Of a DNA stretch of 64,000 bases, positions 1-8,983 are shown in pieces; position 1 is the first letter of the stretch; each line of letters opens with the position of its first letter. The notes under the pieces were generated by a model, which made no database searches, was not told where the DNA came from, and saw only the letters and a program-made list of their open reading frames with translations. The translations under genes were made by a program, and so were the position numbers. This DNA is from Caulobacteraceae bacterium (GTDB lineage Bacteria; Pseudomonadota; Alphaproteobacteria; Caulobacterales; Caulobacteraceae), in assembly GCA_030446805.1 (NCBI GenBank), contig JAUJMO010000001.1, positions 1,400,980 through 1,464,979 of the forward strand, written 5' to 3'.

Positions 1-1
1 A

Positions 2-385
2 CCGTGCCGGCCCACGACGGCCGATGTGGCCACCCGAATGCCGAACGGAAATGTGAGACGGCCCGATGTAACGGTGGATTGCGCCTTTCGACCCGACGAC
101 GAACTTGAAAGCGGGGAGCCCGTCGTCGTTTTCGAGGTGCTTTCGCCCTCAACCCGGCGGACGGACCTGCTTCGCAAGACGGATGAATATCGCCGCCATC
201 CCACTTTGAAGCACTTCGTCACCCTGGAACCTGATCTGCCCTACGCCCTGGTGTGGGCACGTGGGGAGGGCGGAGACTGGACATACGCGGAGGTGTCGGG
301 CCTGGAGGAGCCGCTGGTCCTGAGCGCCCTCGGGCTGGAGCTGCCTATGGCCGAGGTCTATGATGGACTGTCGTTCGAGAGCTGA
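2..385 (+). CDS. Uma2 family (DUF820) endonuclease-like protein, 5'-truncated by the window edge
   Basis: The reading frame is open from base 2, so the true start lies outside the window; a GTG at 26 is internal. Visible residues include RPDVTVDC, a run of acidic residues, then VVFEVLSPSTRRTDLLRKTDEYR, which is the PD-(D/E)XK-like core of the Uma2/DUF820 family (the E in FEVLSPST is the expected catalytic acid and the following K/E helix is present). These proteins are numerous in cyanobacteria and some alphaproteobacteria and their substrate is unknown. The last 28 bases overlap convergently with the 3' end of the hydrolase on the minus strand. Family call is firm; cellular role unknown. Confidence 0.8.
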   Translation, partial: PCRPTTADVATRMPNGNVRRPDVTVDCAFRPDDELESGEPVVVFEVLSPSTRRTDLLRKTDEYRRHPTLKHFVTLEPDLPYALVWARGEGGDWTYAEVSGLEEPLVLSALGLELPMAEVYDGLSFES

Positions 386-1125
386 CCCGTCAGCTCCTCC
401 ACCGTCGCAACCAGGCGGGCGATGTCCTCGGGTCGCGACAGCCGGTGGTCGCCGGCCTTGATCAGGGTGAAAACCACGTCCGCGCTTTCGAGCGCCTCCG
501 CGAACGCCAGGGCGTGGCGCCAAGGGACCTCTGCGTCCGCCGCGCCCTGAAGGATGCGCACGGGCGCGGTGATCGGAACGGGGCCGGGCAGCAGGAGCCA
601 GCGCCGTCCATCCTCGATCAGGCCGCGGGTGATCGGGTAGGTTCCGCCGTACTCTGACGGCTGGTTCCACACGCCTTGCTCTTCCAGCGCTCGCCGCTGC
701 TCCCCGCTGAATGCGGGCCACATCAGGGTTTCGGTGAAGTCGGGCGCGGGCGCGATCAACACCAGCGCGGCCAGGCGCTGGGGATGCGCGAGCCCGATCA
801 GGCCCGCGATCCACCCGCCCATCGAGGACCCGACCAGGATCAGCGGCCCCTCCGCCAGCGTGCCGATCACGGCCAGCGCGTCGTCGCGCCAGCGCCCGAT
901 CGTCCCGTCGGCGAAATCGCCCGAGCTCTCGCCATGGCCCGAATAGTCGAAACGCAGAAAGGCCCGCCCGTTCGCCTCCGCCCAACCGGCCAGCGCCTCG
1001 GCCTTGGTCCCGCTCATGTCCGAACGGAAGCCGCCCAGCCAGACCATCGTGGGGGTCCGCCCCTCGACGGCGCGCCAGGCTAGCCGCTCTCCCCTGTGCT
1101 CCAGCTGTCCGCGTCGTTCGCTCAT
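358..1125 (-). CDS. alpha/beta hydrolase
   Basis: A 255-residue cytoplasmic alpha/beta hydrolase. The nucleophile elbow is VGSSMGG with the nucleophile at Ser101; the acid is probably Asp197 (GAADAEVPW) and the base His227 (AGDHRLS), so the triad looks complete. An HGE.SG oxyanion-type motif (YSGHGESSG, residues 61-69) precedes it. I use the ATG at 1125 (MSERRGQ) rather than the ORF-maximal start at 1188, because the longer version would overlap the start of the divergent glycosyltransferase. Only 27 bases separate the two divergent starts, so promoters must overlap. Substrate is not predictable from sequence; the family includes esterases, lipases and acyl-peptide processing enzymes. Confidence 0.85.
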   Translation of the reverse strand: MSERRGQLEHRGERLAWRAVEGRTPTMVWLGGFRSDMSGTKAEALAGWAEANGRAFLRFDYSGHGESSGDFADGTIGRWRDDALAVIGTLAEGPLILVGSSMGGWIAGLIGLAHPQRLAALVLIAPAPDFTETLMWPAFSGEQRRALEEQGVWNQPSEYGGTYPITRGLIEDGRRWLLLPGPVPITAPVRILQGAADAEVPWRHALAFAEALESADVVFTLIKAGDHRLSRPEDIARLVATVEELTGQLSNDSPS

Positions 1126-1152
1126 CCTGCTCCGCCCTGCTATGGCCGCCGC

Positions 1153-2406
1153 GTGAGCGAACTGCCTTCCAAGACCGTGGTTCTGCAAGTCATCCCCGAG
1201 CTGGAGACGGGCGGGGCGGAGCAGACCACCCTGGATATCGCCGCCGCCGTGACCGCCGCGGGCGGCCGCGCCCTGGTGGCCAGCCAGGGCGGACGCATGG
1301 AGGATCGCCTGGCCCTAGCCGGGGGAGAACTGATCCGCTTGCCCGTGGCCTCCAAGAACCCGCTTGTTCTGGGCGCCAACGCCGGGCGTCTGGCCCGCAT
1401 CATTCGTCGCGAAGGCGTGAGCCTGGTCCACGCCCGGTCACGCGCTCCGGCCGTCTCCGCGCTGAGGGCGGCCCGGGCCACCGGGGTTCCTTTCGTGGCC
1501 ACCTATCACGGCGTGTACAGCGCGCGGACGCCGCTCAAACGCCTCTGGAACGCGATCATGACCCGGGGCGACTTGGTGATCGCCAATTCCGCCTACACCC
1601 GCGACCATGTCCTGGCCGAGCATGGGGTCCATCCCGACCGGGTGGTCGCCATTCCGCGGGGCGTCGACCTCGCCCGCTTCGATCCTGCCGCCGTCAGCTC
1701 CGAACGCGTTCGCGCGCTCGCCGGCGCCTGGGGCCTCGACCCGGACGAGACCCGGCCCAGGCTGCTGCTGGCCGGCCGCTTGACCCGGTGGAAGGGGCAG
1801 GGATTGATGATCGACGCCGTTTCCCGGCTGCTGGAGCAGGGAGGTTGCCCCGATCTGCTGGTGCTCATGGCCGGGGACGACCAGGGCCGCCACGGCTACC
1901 GGGCCGAACTGGAGCGCCAGATCGCCGACGCCGGGCTGTCGGAGACCATACGCCTGGTGGGCCACGTCGAGGACATGCCGGCCGCCTACGCCCTGGCCGA
2001 CCTGGCCGCCGCGCCCTCGCTCGAGCCCGAAGCCTTTGGTCGCACAGCCGTGGAGCCCCAGGCCATGGCCCGTCCGGTTCTCGCGGCCGACCACGGCGCC
2101 GTGCGGGAGACGGTGGTGGACGGCGAGACCGGCTGGCGCGTGGCGCCGGGCGACGTCGAGGCCTGGGCCGCGGCCCTGTCGGCGGCCTTGGCCGCAGGCC
2201 CGGACCGCTGGGCCGCGATGGGCCGGGCGGGACAGGCCCGGGCACGGACGCTCTACTCCGTGGAGGCGATGCAGGCCGCCACCCTCCAGGCGTATCTGCG
2301 GGTGCTGGGCGGGCGGTCGTCTTCCATGCCGAACAGGACGGAAGATCAGGGAGGAGTGGAGGCGGCGGGGCTGGGCGGAAGCTCTCCGGCGAGCCCGGAT
2401 GGGTGA
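1153..2406 (+). CDS. GT4-family glycosyltransferase
   Basis: A 417-residue GT-B fold glycosyltransferase. The N-terminal half starts VVLQVIPELETGGAEQTTLD, the usual first strand plus glycine-rich loop of GT4 enzymes; the C-terminal half carries LAGRLTRWKGQG and the EPEAFGRTAVEPQAM sugar-nucleotide motif (E-x7-E). Start: a GTG at 1153 gives VSELPSK immediately before the first beta strand; the upstream ATG at 1096 would overlap the divergent hydrolase. Followed after 109 bases by a GT9 enzyme, so both may act on lipopolysaccharide core or another surface glycan. Donor and acceptor cannot be read from sequence. Confidence 0.85.
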   Translation: MSELPSKTVVLQVIPELETGGAEQTTLDIAAAVTAAGGRALVASQGGRMEDRLALAGGELIRLPVASKNPLVLGANAGRLARIIRREGVSLVHARSRAPAVSALRAARATGVPFVATYHGVYSARTPLKRLWNAIMTRGDLVIANSAYTRDHVLAEHGVHPDRVVAIPRGVDLARFDPAAVSSERVRALAGAWGLDPDETRPRLLLAGRLTRWKGQGLMIDAVSRLLEQGGCPDLLVLMAGDDQGRHGYRAELERQIADAGLSETIRLVGHVEDMPAAYALADLAAAPSLEPEAFGRTAVEPQAMARPVLAADHGAVRETVVDGETGWRVAPGDVEAWAAALSAALAAGPDRWAAMGRAGQARARTLYSVEAMQAATLQAYLRVLGGRSSSMPNRTEDQGGVEAAGLGGSSPASPDG

Positions 2407-2515
2407 GCCGCGTCGGCGTTTGGCCGCGCCCTCCTCCGTCGGCGGCGGCTCCTCTCCCCGTGGAGCCTGTCCCCGGGCCGGGCTCCGGCCGGTCCCCGTG
2501 GGCGGGTGAGGATCA

Positions 2516-3457
2516 ATGAGCCGCATCCTTGTGATCAAACTCGGCGCCTTGGGCGATGTGGTGCTGGCCTTGGCCGCCCTGCGTCGCATCCGCCAGGCGC
2601 ACCCGGAGGCGGAGATCACCGCGCTCACGACCCCAGCCTACGCTTCCCTGCTGGGCGCCTCCCCCTATGTCGACCGGGTCGAGACCGATGGTCGGCCCAC
2701 GGGCCCGCCGGCCACCCTGGCGATGCTCCGTCGCCTTCGCCGCGCCCGCTACGGGCGCGTCTATGATCTGCAGACATCTTCGCGCAGCGACGCCTATTTT
2801 CAGGCCCTCCGCCCCAACCCGCCGCCCTGGTCGGGCACGGCGCGCGGCTGCGCACTGCCGCACCGCAACCCCGACCGGGACCGGATGCACACCCTGGAGC
2901 GCCAGGCCGACCAGTTGAAGGACGCCGGCATCTGGCCGGACGCGCCCACCCTGCCCGGCGGGGCTCCCCTTCCCGATCTGTCCTGGCTCGTGGACCCGGA
3001 GGCGCCGGCGCGCTTCGGCCTGGCCCGCAGCTACGCGCTGCTGGTTCCGGGCGGCTCGGTCCACCGGCCCGAGAAGCGCTGGCGCGTCGATGGTTACGCC
3101 GCCCTGGCCGAAGCGCTCCAACTTCGGGCGGTCCAGCCCGTCGTTCTGGGCGGCCCCGCCGAGCGCGAACTCGCGGCCGCCATACCCGCGGCCCTCGACC
3201 TCACCGGCAGGAGCAGCTTCGCCGACATCGCGTCGCTAGGCGCGGGGGCGGCGCTGGCCGTGGGCAACGACACGGGGCCGTCGCACCTGCTGGCGGCCGC
3301 GGGAGCACCCTTGCTCGCCCTGTTCTCCGCCGCCTCCGACCCCGACCTGACCTCGCCTCGAGGTCCCGCGGTGACGGTCCTGCGCCGACCTGATCTGGCT
3401 GAACTCCACGTCTCCGAAGTTCTTCAAAGCCTGGAGATGCTCGGGCCGAATGCTTGA
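2516..3457 (+). CDS. GT9-family (heptosyltransferase-like) glycosyltransferase
   Basis: 313 residues with the ADP-heptose:LPS heptosyltransferase layout: N-terminal ILVIKLGALGDVVLALAALRRIR, then a C-terminal Rossmann half with LLVPGGSVHRPEKRW and the late motif VGNDTGPSHLLAAAGAPLLALFS (D-T-G-x-x-H-L-A type), which binds the nucleotide sugar. Enzymes of this family work at the inner face of the cytoplasmic membrane on LPS core. It lies directly downstream of a GT4 enzyme on the same strand. The ATG follows TGAGGATCA, an acceptable Shine-Dalgarno (GAGG) at 6-7 bases. Confidence 0.87.
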   Translation: MSRILVIKLGALGDVVLALAALRRIRQAHPEAEITALTTPAYASLLGASPYVDRVETDGRPTGPPATLAMLRRLRRARYGRVYDLQTSSRSDAYFQALRPNPPPWSGTARGCALPHRNPDRDRMHTLERQADQLKDAGIWPDAPTLPGGAPLPDLSWLVDPEAPARFGLARSYALLVPGGSVHRPEKRWRVDGYAALAEALQLRAVQPVVLGGPAERELAAAIPAALDLTGRSSFADIASLGAGAALAVGNDTGPSHLLAAAGAPLLALFSAASDPDLTSPRGPAVTVLRRPDLAELHVSEVLQSLEMLGPNA

Positions 3458-3559
3458 AGACCACAGGGATTCAAGTCATATAGATCGTTGGCGAGTTAAG
3501 ATGCGAACCTGCGTCCATCTCGCTGCGTTTCGTATCAACAGCCAGAGAGAGCCGCCCCC

Positions 3560-4093
3560 ATAAGACGTCCCATGCAAGCGCCCCCCGTGAAGGACGGGCC
3601 GCGCACCAACGAAGACATCCGGGTCCCCAAGGTCCTGCTCATCGATGAGCACGGCGAGAAGCAGGGGATCATGCCGACCTCCGCCGCCATCGAAGCCGCG
3701 CAGGAAGCGGGCCTGGACCTCGTTGAGGTCTCCCCCAACGCCGATCCCCCCGTCTGCAAGATCTTGGACTACGGCAAGTTCCGGTTCCAAGAGCAGAAGA
3801 AGAAGAACGAAGCGCGCAAGAAACAGAAAGTCGTCGAAATCAAGGAGATCAAGCTCCGCCCCAACATCGACGACCACGACTATGACGTGAAGGCCAAGGC
3901 CATGCATCGCTTCTTCGAGGAAGGCGACAAGGTCAAGGTCACTCTTCGCTTCCGCGGCCGCGAACTGGCCCACCCCGAACTCGGCATGAAGCTGCTGCAG
4001 AAGGTTCGCGCCGACTTCGAGGAAGAGACCAAGGTCGAGTATGAGCCCCGCATGGAGGGCAAGCAGATGATCATGATCCTCGCGCCCAAGTGA
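3560..4093 (+). CDS. infC: translation initiation factor IF-3, probably from a non-canonical ATA start
   Basis: Full-length IF-3: N-terminal domain with RTNEDIR and VPKVLLID, lysine-rich linker ([12 protein letters not shown]), and C-terminal domain with [10 protein letters not shown] and [15 protein letters not shown]-3 binds the 30S subunit and rejects non-canonical start codons. The conventional ATG is at 3572, but the frame extends upstream through ATA-AGA-CGT-CCC-ATG, giving (I)[17 protein letters not shown]; alphaproteobacterial IF-3 proteins commonly begin with an RRP motif at this place. A purine-rich AGAGAGAG lies about 9 bases before the ATA at 3560. I therefore annotate ATA as start (177 residues; 173 from the ATG). 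That infC uses rare starts for IF-3 autoregulation is known from other bacteria; its use here is inference. Confidence 0.9.
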   Translation: MRRPMQAPPVKDGPRTNEDIRVPKVLLIDEHGEKQGIMPTSAAIEAAQEAGLDLVEVSPNADPPVCKILDYGKFRFQEQKKKNEARKKQKVVEIKEIKLRPNIDDHDYDVKAKAMHRFFEEGDKVKVTLRFRGRELAHPELGMKLLQKVRADFEEETKVEYEPRMEGKQMIMILAPK

Positions 4094-4118
4094 GGACGGG
4101 GTTTCGCCTGGACCCAAG

Positions 4119-4499
4119 ATGGAAGCCGAAGTTCCGCCGCTCGTTCGAGCCTACCTGGACGCCTACAACGCCGGGGACGTGACCGGCATGGTCGCCTGTC
4201 TCGACGAAGAGGTGACTTTCGAGAACGTGTCCAACACATCGGGGGCTATGCAGCTCAGCGGCAAGCCAGCGTTCGCGGAGCAGGCGCTTAAGGCCGCGGC
4301 GCTCTTCTCAGAGCGCCGGCAGTCCGTCCTATCCTCCGTCACCGGGCCGGAGATGGCCGCCCTCGAAGTGGCCTATGTCGCGCGCCTTGCGGCCGACCTT
4401 CCGGGTCTTGGCAAGGCCGGGGACGAGGTGCGGCTGCGCGGAGCCTCGTTCTTCACCCTCCGCGACGGTCGGATTCTCAGGATTGTGGACATCAGCTGA
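4119..4499 (+). CDS. SnoaL-like / NTF2-like family protein
   Basis: 126 residues with the small cone-shaped NTF2/SnoaL fold pattern: an N-terminal amphipathic helix (VRAYLDAYNAGDVTGMVACLDEEV), a mid strand-rich region and a final strand pair FFTLRDGRILRIVDIS. Proteins of this type are isomerases, dehydratases, or plain ligand-binding proteins; no specific catalytic residue allows a choice here. It starts 25 bases after infC on the same strand and may be read through from it. Confidence 0.7.
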   Translation: MEAEVPPLVRAYLDAYNAGDVTGMVACLDEEVTFENVSNTSGAMQLSGKPAFAEQALKAAALFSERRQSVLSSVTGPEMAALEVAYVARLAADLPGLGKAGDEVRLRGASFFTLRDGRILRIVDIS

Positions 4500-4571
4500 C
4501 CGCGGCGCTCTTCCCACTTCCCCGTTTCAGGCCCAACCCAGGATCGGCGTCGGCGAGCGGACTTTGGCCTG

Positions 4572-4594
4572 AGCCAGGGCCGCGGGGCTTTTTG
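4572..4594 (+). terminator. candidate Rho-independent terminator
   Basis: A short GC-rich hairpin (AGCC ... GGCT) is followed directly by TTTTT, about 70 bases after the SnoaL-like gene and 80 bases before the M61 peptidase. The stem is short, so this is tentative. Confidence 0.35.
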
Positions 4595-4674
4595 CGTTCC
4601 ACCGCCGCAGCGGGTTCCTGCTGCACAAGGCCGTTCGGCGCCGCTAAGGTGGGCCGCAGCTATCGAGGTTCCCC

Positions 4675-6630
4675 GTGCTGAAGTCCGTCTGCACCGCCGC
4701 TCTCGCCCTGGTCTGCCTGACCGGCGCCGCCTCCTCTCAGGAGGCAGGCGTCCGCCCCGCGCCGCCTGCCGCGCCCATCACCGGGCCGCGCGACATCCCC
4801 TACCCGGGCTCCATCCGCCTCACCGTGGACGCCTCGGACACCGACCAGCGGATATTCCGCGTGCGCGAGACGGTGCCCGTCCAGCAGGCCGGGCCCATGA
4901 CCCTGCTTTATCCGCAGTGGCTGCCCGGCAATCACGCGCCGCGGGGGCCGATCGCCCAACTGGCCGGGCTGGTGATCCGCGCCAACGGCCAGGTCATTCC
5001 CTGGCGGCGCGATCCGGTCGAGGTCTACGCCTTCCACCTCGACGTGCCCACGGGCGTCTCAGCCCTGGACCTGCAGTTCGAATACCTGACGCCCACCGAC
5101 GGCGAGCAGGGCCGCGTCGTGGTCACGCCCGAGATGCTGAACCTGCAGTGGGAGAAGGCGCTGCTCTATCCGGCCGGTTACTTCACCAGCCGGATCACGG
5201 TGGAGCCGTCGGTGGTTCTGCCGGCGGGCTGGAGCTACGGCGTGGCGCTTGAACCCGGAAGGGAGCCCGGCCCGGCGACGGGCGGCGGCGTGCTTCACAG
5301 CTTCCAGCCGGTCTCGCTCGAGACGCTGGTGGACAGCCCCATGTTCGCCGGCCGCTACTACAAACAGGTGGACCTCGATCCCGAAGCCGCGGCGCGCGGC
5401 CGCCCGCCCGTGCGGCTGAACATCGTGGGGGACGCACCCGAGAACCTGGAGATCAAGCCCGCGCAATTGCAGCAGCACCGAGCGCTGGTGCGCCAAGCCG
5501 ACCTGCTGTTCGGCGCGCGCCATTTCGATCGCTACGACTTCCTGCTGGCCACCACGGAGCGGATGGGCGGCATCGGGCTGGAGCACCACCGCTCCAGCGA
5601 GAACGGCGTAGGCGCCGACTATTTCACGCAATGGGACGAGGACCTGAACGCCCACGATCTGTTGCCGCACGAATACGTCCACTCCTGGAACGGCAAGCAC
5701 CGCCGCGGGGCCGACCTATGGACGCCCAACTACAACGTCCCCATGCGCAACAGCCTGTTGTGGGTCTATGAGGGCCAGACCTCCTACTGGGGGCCCGTGC
5801 TGGCGGCCCGCTCCGGCCTGCTCACCAAGGCGCAGACGCTGGAGACGCTCGCCATGACGGCGGCCGCCTACCAGGCGCGGGCGGGGCGGGCTTGGCGCAG
5901 CGTGGCCGACACCACCTTCGGCCCGGTGGTGAGCGCGCGCCGTCCGCAGCCCTGGACCGATTACCAGCGCGCGGAGGACTACTACACCGAAGGCTCGCTG
6001 ATTTGGCTCGACGCCGACACCCTGATCCGCGAGCGCTCCGGCGGCCGCCGGTCGCTGGACGATTTCGCGCGCCGCTTCTTCGGCGGCCGGGGCGGCCGCG
6101 CCACGGTGGTCACCTACACCTTCGACGACGTGGTCTCAGCCCTGAACGCGGTGCAGCCCTATGACTGGGCGACCTTTCTGCGCACCCGCGTGGAAGGCGT
6201 GGGCCAGCCTGCGCCCCTGGCCGGCTTCGCCCGAGGCGGCTACCGCCTCGTCTACCGCGACACGCCCTCGTCCGTGTTCAAGGACGAGGAGACTACGCGC
6301 AAGGTGACTGACCTCACCTACTCCCTGGGCTTGGTGGCCAATCGGGAGGGGCGGCTCACCTCCGTGCGTTGGGAGGGCCCCGCCTACGCCGCCGGCCTGG
6401 CGATCGGCGCCCAGATCATGGCCGTGAACGGCGTGGCCTTCGACGGCGACCGGCTCCGCGCCGCCGTGCGCAACGCCAAGGGCGGGGCTCAGCCGATCGA
6501 GCTGCTGGTCAAGCGTGGCGACCAGTTCCGCACGGTGCGCATCGCCTACGCCGAGGGCCTGCGCTACCCCCACCTGGAACGCATCCCCGGCGCCCCGGCG
6601 CGGCTGGACCAGGTCCTGGCCGCCCGCTAG
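4675..6630 (+). CDS. M61 glycyl aminopeptidase-family metallopeptidase with C-terminal PDZ domain
   Basis: 651 residues. An N-terminal signal peptide (LKSVCTAALALVCLTGAASSQ) predicts export to periplasm. The M61 N-terminal beta domain spans roughly residues 45-260, followed by the catalytic domain with HEYVHSW (His332, Glu333, His336) and the probable third ligand Glu366 in WVYEGQTSYW; a G-x-EHHRSS segment near residue 300 is also typical. A PDZ domain occupies about residues 540-635 (SVRWEGPAYAAGLAIGAQIMAVNG). Start is GTG at 4675, giving the signal peptide. All zinc-binding residues are present, so it should be active, unlike the S9-family neighbour downstream. Confidence 0.9.
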   Translation: MLKSVCTAALALVCLTGAASSQEAGVRPAPPAAPITGPRDIPYPGSIRLTVDASDTDQRIFRVRETVPVQQAGPMTLLYPQWLPGNHAPRGPIAQLAGLVIRANGQVIPWRRDPVEVYAFHLDVPTGVSALDLQFEYLTPTDGEQGRVVVTPEMLNLQWEKALLYPAGYFTSRITVEPSVVLPAGWSYGVALEPGREPGPATGGGVLHSFQPVSLETLVDSPMFAGRYYKQVDLDPEAAARGRPPVRLNIVGDAPENLEIKPAQLQQHRALVRQADLLFGARHFDRYDFLLATTERMGGIGLEHHRSSENGVGADYFTQWDEDLNAHDLLPHEYVHSWNGKHRRGADLWTPNYNVPMRNSLLWVYEGQTSYWGPVLAARSGLLTKAQTLETLAMTAAAYQARAGRAWRSVADTTFGPVVSARRPQPWTDYQRAEDYYTEGSLIWLDADTLIRERSGGRRSLDDFARRFFGGRGGRATVVTYTFDDVVSALNAVQPYDWATFLRTRVEGVGQPAPLAGFARGGYRLVYRDTPSSVFKDEETTRKVTDLTYSLGLVANREGRLTSVRWEGPAYAAGLAIGAQIMAVNGVAFDGDRLRAAVRNAKGGAQPIELLVKRGDQFRTVRIAYAEGLRYPHLERIPGAPARLDQVLAAR

Positions 6631-6853
6631 CGCCTCGCCGGGGCGGCCGGCGAAAGCTATAGCCGCCCCATGCCCCCCTTCGCCGATCCGACCGACGTTC
6701 GGGTGCGCACCCGCGTGCCGCCGGCGCTGGGTGCGGGCCGGGCTTTCCGGCGCGCACGGTCCGAGGCCGAGCTGCAACCGAGCGTCGCAGCCGCCGCCGG
6801 CTGACAGGCCGCTCGCGCGGAGATAGCCTGCCCGCCTCCTGGGGGATTCATGG

Positions 6854-8818
6854 ATGCGAGTTCTAGTCGTCGTCACAGCCGTCGCCGCCGTCCTGGCTGC
6901 GGAGACGGCCCCTGTCACGGGAAGCTCCGCGCTCGCCCAGACCCCAAGCGCACCGCCCCTGGCGGCCTACGCCCGCCTGCCTGCCGCGAACGACGCCGTG
7001 GTCTCCCCCGACGGCGCCCGGGTCGCCTATGTCGAAACGCGAGGCGACAAGCGCACCGTCCGCATCCGGACCTTCTCCGGGCAGGTCCTGGCCGCCCTGA
7101 ACGCGGGGGACCGCGCCGTGCTGTTCCTCGAATGGGCTGGGCCCGACCATGTGCTCATCGTGACGCGCGGGCCCGTGGGCCCGTTCCAGACGCCGGTAGG
7201 GGAGATACCCCGCCAGGACATGAACGTGGCGGTCAGCTACGACCTCTCCACGCGGGCGAGCGCGGGAATGCTCAACAACATTCCCGGGCTGACGGGGGCC
7301 ATCAGCAGCTACCCCCGTCGGATCGCGTTTGAGAACCGCGCTGCGGTGATGGTCACGGCTCTCAACATCAGCAAGAACGGCGTCGGCGGATTCGAGTACG
7401 CCCCCTACCGCGTCGATCCTCGCACGGGCCGCGGCGTCCAGGTGGGCTCCGGGTCCCTGGACGTCACCCACTGGCTGGCGCGCCCGAACGGGGATCTGGC
7501 CGCCCGCTCCGTCCGCCGATCCAACGGAGACTGGCTGCTGCAGACGCGTCGCGGCGCCGGCTGGGCCGAGTTGGCGCGAGTCCCCGCCAGCGTCGCCACC
7601 CCCAAGCTGCTGGGCTTCGGCCGCGACGGCCGCAGCCTTCTCGTCTTCGGCGGCCCAGACGGCGGGAACGGCCTGCAAGAGATCGCCCCCGACACGGGAA
7701 ACTGGAGCGCACCCCTGCCGGAGGCCTCCTTCGCACCCCCCACCTACTTCGACCGGAGCGGCGACGGCCGGGTGCTGGCCGCCTTCGGCCCCGCCTTCGA
7801 CGCCGCCCCCATAATCTACGATCCCGCGCTTCGGACGAGCTGGGCGGTCGCAGGCCGAAGCTTCCCCGGCAAGCAGCTGCGCTTGATCGACATGGCGGAC
7901 GACCGCCGCACCCTGATCTTGGGCGTGTCCGAGGCCGGCGGCCCGGAGTCCACCTATGTTCTGGACCTGGACGCCAAGCGCGCCGATCTCGTGGGAGAGG
8001 AGTATCCCGACCTCCCGGCCGAGGCCGTGGCGCCCCTTCGCGAGATCAGTTTCAAGGCGGGGGACGGCACGGCGCTCGAGGCCGTGCTGACCACTCCTCG
8101 CGGGCGTGAACCCAAAGGCCTGCCGCTCGTCGTACTGGCCCAGGGGTTGTCGAGGAACGAAGAGCCCCGCTTCGACTGGGTCGCCCAAGCCTTGGCTTCG
8201 CGGGGTTACGCCGTGCTCCAAGTGGACTCGCGCGACTCCGGCCCTGGTCGCGAGCGGGCCGGCGACGGTCAGTTCGGCCGCAAGCTCCAGACCGACCTCA
8301 GCGACGCCGTCCGCCACCTGGCCTCCACCGGTCTGGCCGACCTCGGCCGGGTCTGCATCGTGGGCCTGGGCGACCACGGCGGCTACGCGGCCCTGGCCGG
8401 CGTCACGGTTGAAGCCGCGCCCTACCGCTGCGCCGTGGCCGTCGGCGCCCGCTCGGACCTTCGCGCCGAACTGCGGTCCCTGAAAGAGGCCGCCGGCGGT
8501 TCGGCGGAGGCGCGCTACGCCGCCGCTCTGCGCCGGCTCGGGGTATCGGGCCCAGGCGACGACCGGCTGGACCCGATCCTGCCCGCGCGTCAAGCCGCGC
8601 GCGGCCGGGCGCCTGTTATGTTGTTGCATGCCGCGAATGATCCCAGCGTCCCGGCTGCGGACGCCCGGTCCATGCAGGCGGCGCTCCGACGCGCCGGGCG
8701 GACGGCCGAACTGATCGTGGTTCCCGACGCCGACAGCGGCCTCACGCGAGAAGCCGCCCGCTTGCGCGTGCTCGCCGAAACCCTGCGCTTCATTCAGGCC
8801 CACAACCCGCCGGCCTGA
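6854..8818 (+). CDS. S9 (prolyl oligopeptidase)-family protein lacking the catalytic Ser and His
   Basis: 654 residues: a signal peptide (VLVVVTAVAAVLAAETAP...ALAQ), an N-terminal beta-propeller (residues 35-390) and a C-terminal alpha/beta-hydrolase domain (395-650) typical of exported S9 peptidases. In active relatives the elbow reads GxSxGG; here the codons read VGLGDHGGYAAL, placing Asp507 where Ser belongs. The acid Asp596 is retained (AANDPSVP), but the histidine position reads PDADSGLTR, with Ser628 where His is expected. It is therefore probably a pseudoenzyme. The frame is uninterrupted and codon use is normal, so this is a kept protein and not a broken gene. Role might be binding or scaffolding; unknown. 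Confidence 0.85.
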   Translation: MRVLVVVTAVAAVLAAETAPVTGSSALAQTPSAPPLAAYARLPAANDAVVSPDGARVAYVETRGDKRTVRIRTFSGQVLAALNAGDRAVLFLEWAGPDHVLIVTRGPVGPFQTPVGEIPRQDMNVAVSYDLSTRASAGMLNNIPGLTGAISSYPRRIAFENRAAVMVTALNISKNGVGGFEYAPYRVDPRTGRGVQVGSGSLDVTHWLARPNGDLAARSVRRSNGDWLLQTRRGAGWAELARVPASVATPKLLGFGRDGRSLLVFGGPDGGNGLQEIAPDTGNWSAPLPEASFAPPTYFDRSGDGRVLAAFGPAFDAAPIIYDPALRTSWAVAGRSFPGKQLRLIDMADDRRTLILGVSEAGGPESTYVLDLDAKRADLVGEEYPDLPAEAVAPLREISFKAGDGTALEAVLTTPRGREPKGLPLVVLAQGLSRNEEPRFDWVAQALASRGYAVLQVDSRDSGPGRERAGDGQFGRKLQTDLSDAVRHLASTGLADLGRVCIVGLGDHGGYAALAGVTVEAAPYRCAVAVGARSDLRAELRSLKEAAGGSAEARYAAALRRLGVSGPGDDRLDPILPARQAARGRAPVMLLHAANDPSVPAADARSMQAALRRAGRTAELIVVPDADSGLTREAARLRVLAETLRFIQAHNPPA

Positions 8819-8909
8819 CCTTTGGTGGAGAAGCACGATCCCGCGCCGCGCTCGCTGCGCCCTGATCTTGCGTCGGGGCGGGCGCTGGCGTAAGAGCGCC
8901 GCTCTCTCC

Positions 8910-8944
8910 GAACCGCCGGGCCCAAAGGCATGCCTGGGCGGTTC
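8910..8944 (+). promoter_or_regulatory. hairpin in the rpmI leader (terminator or attenuator)
   Basis: A perfect 8-bp stem, GAACCGCC (8910-8917) with GGCGGTTC (8937-8944), is followed by TTCC and lies 40 bases before rpmI. It could end transcription from the S9-family gene or act as leader control of the ribosomal operon; ribosomal protein L20 represses this operon in other bacteria through leader structures. Function is inference. Confidence 0.5.
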
Positions 8945-8983
8945 TTCCCCTCTCCAGAGGACGGGCCCCGCGCCCGCTGTGAA

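Noticed and set aside
6670-6804. A 44-codon ORF (MPPFADPTDVRVRTR...) between the M61 and S9 genes
   Set aside because: No SD site, no motif, and no homology I recognise; GC-rich intergenic DNA often gives such frames.
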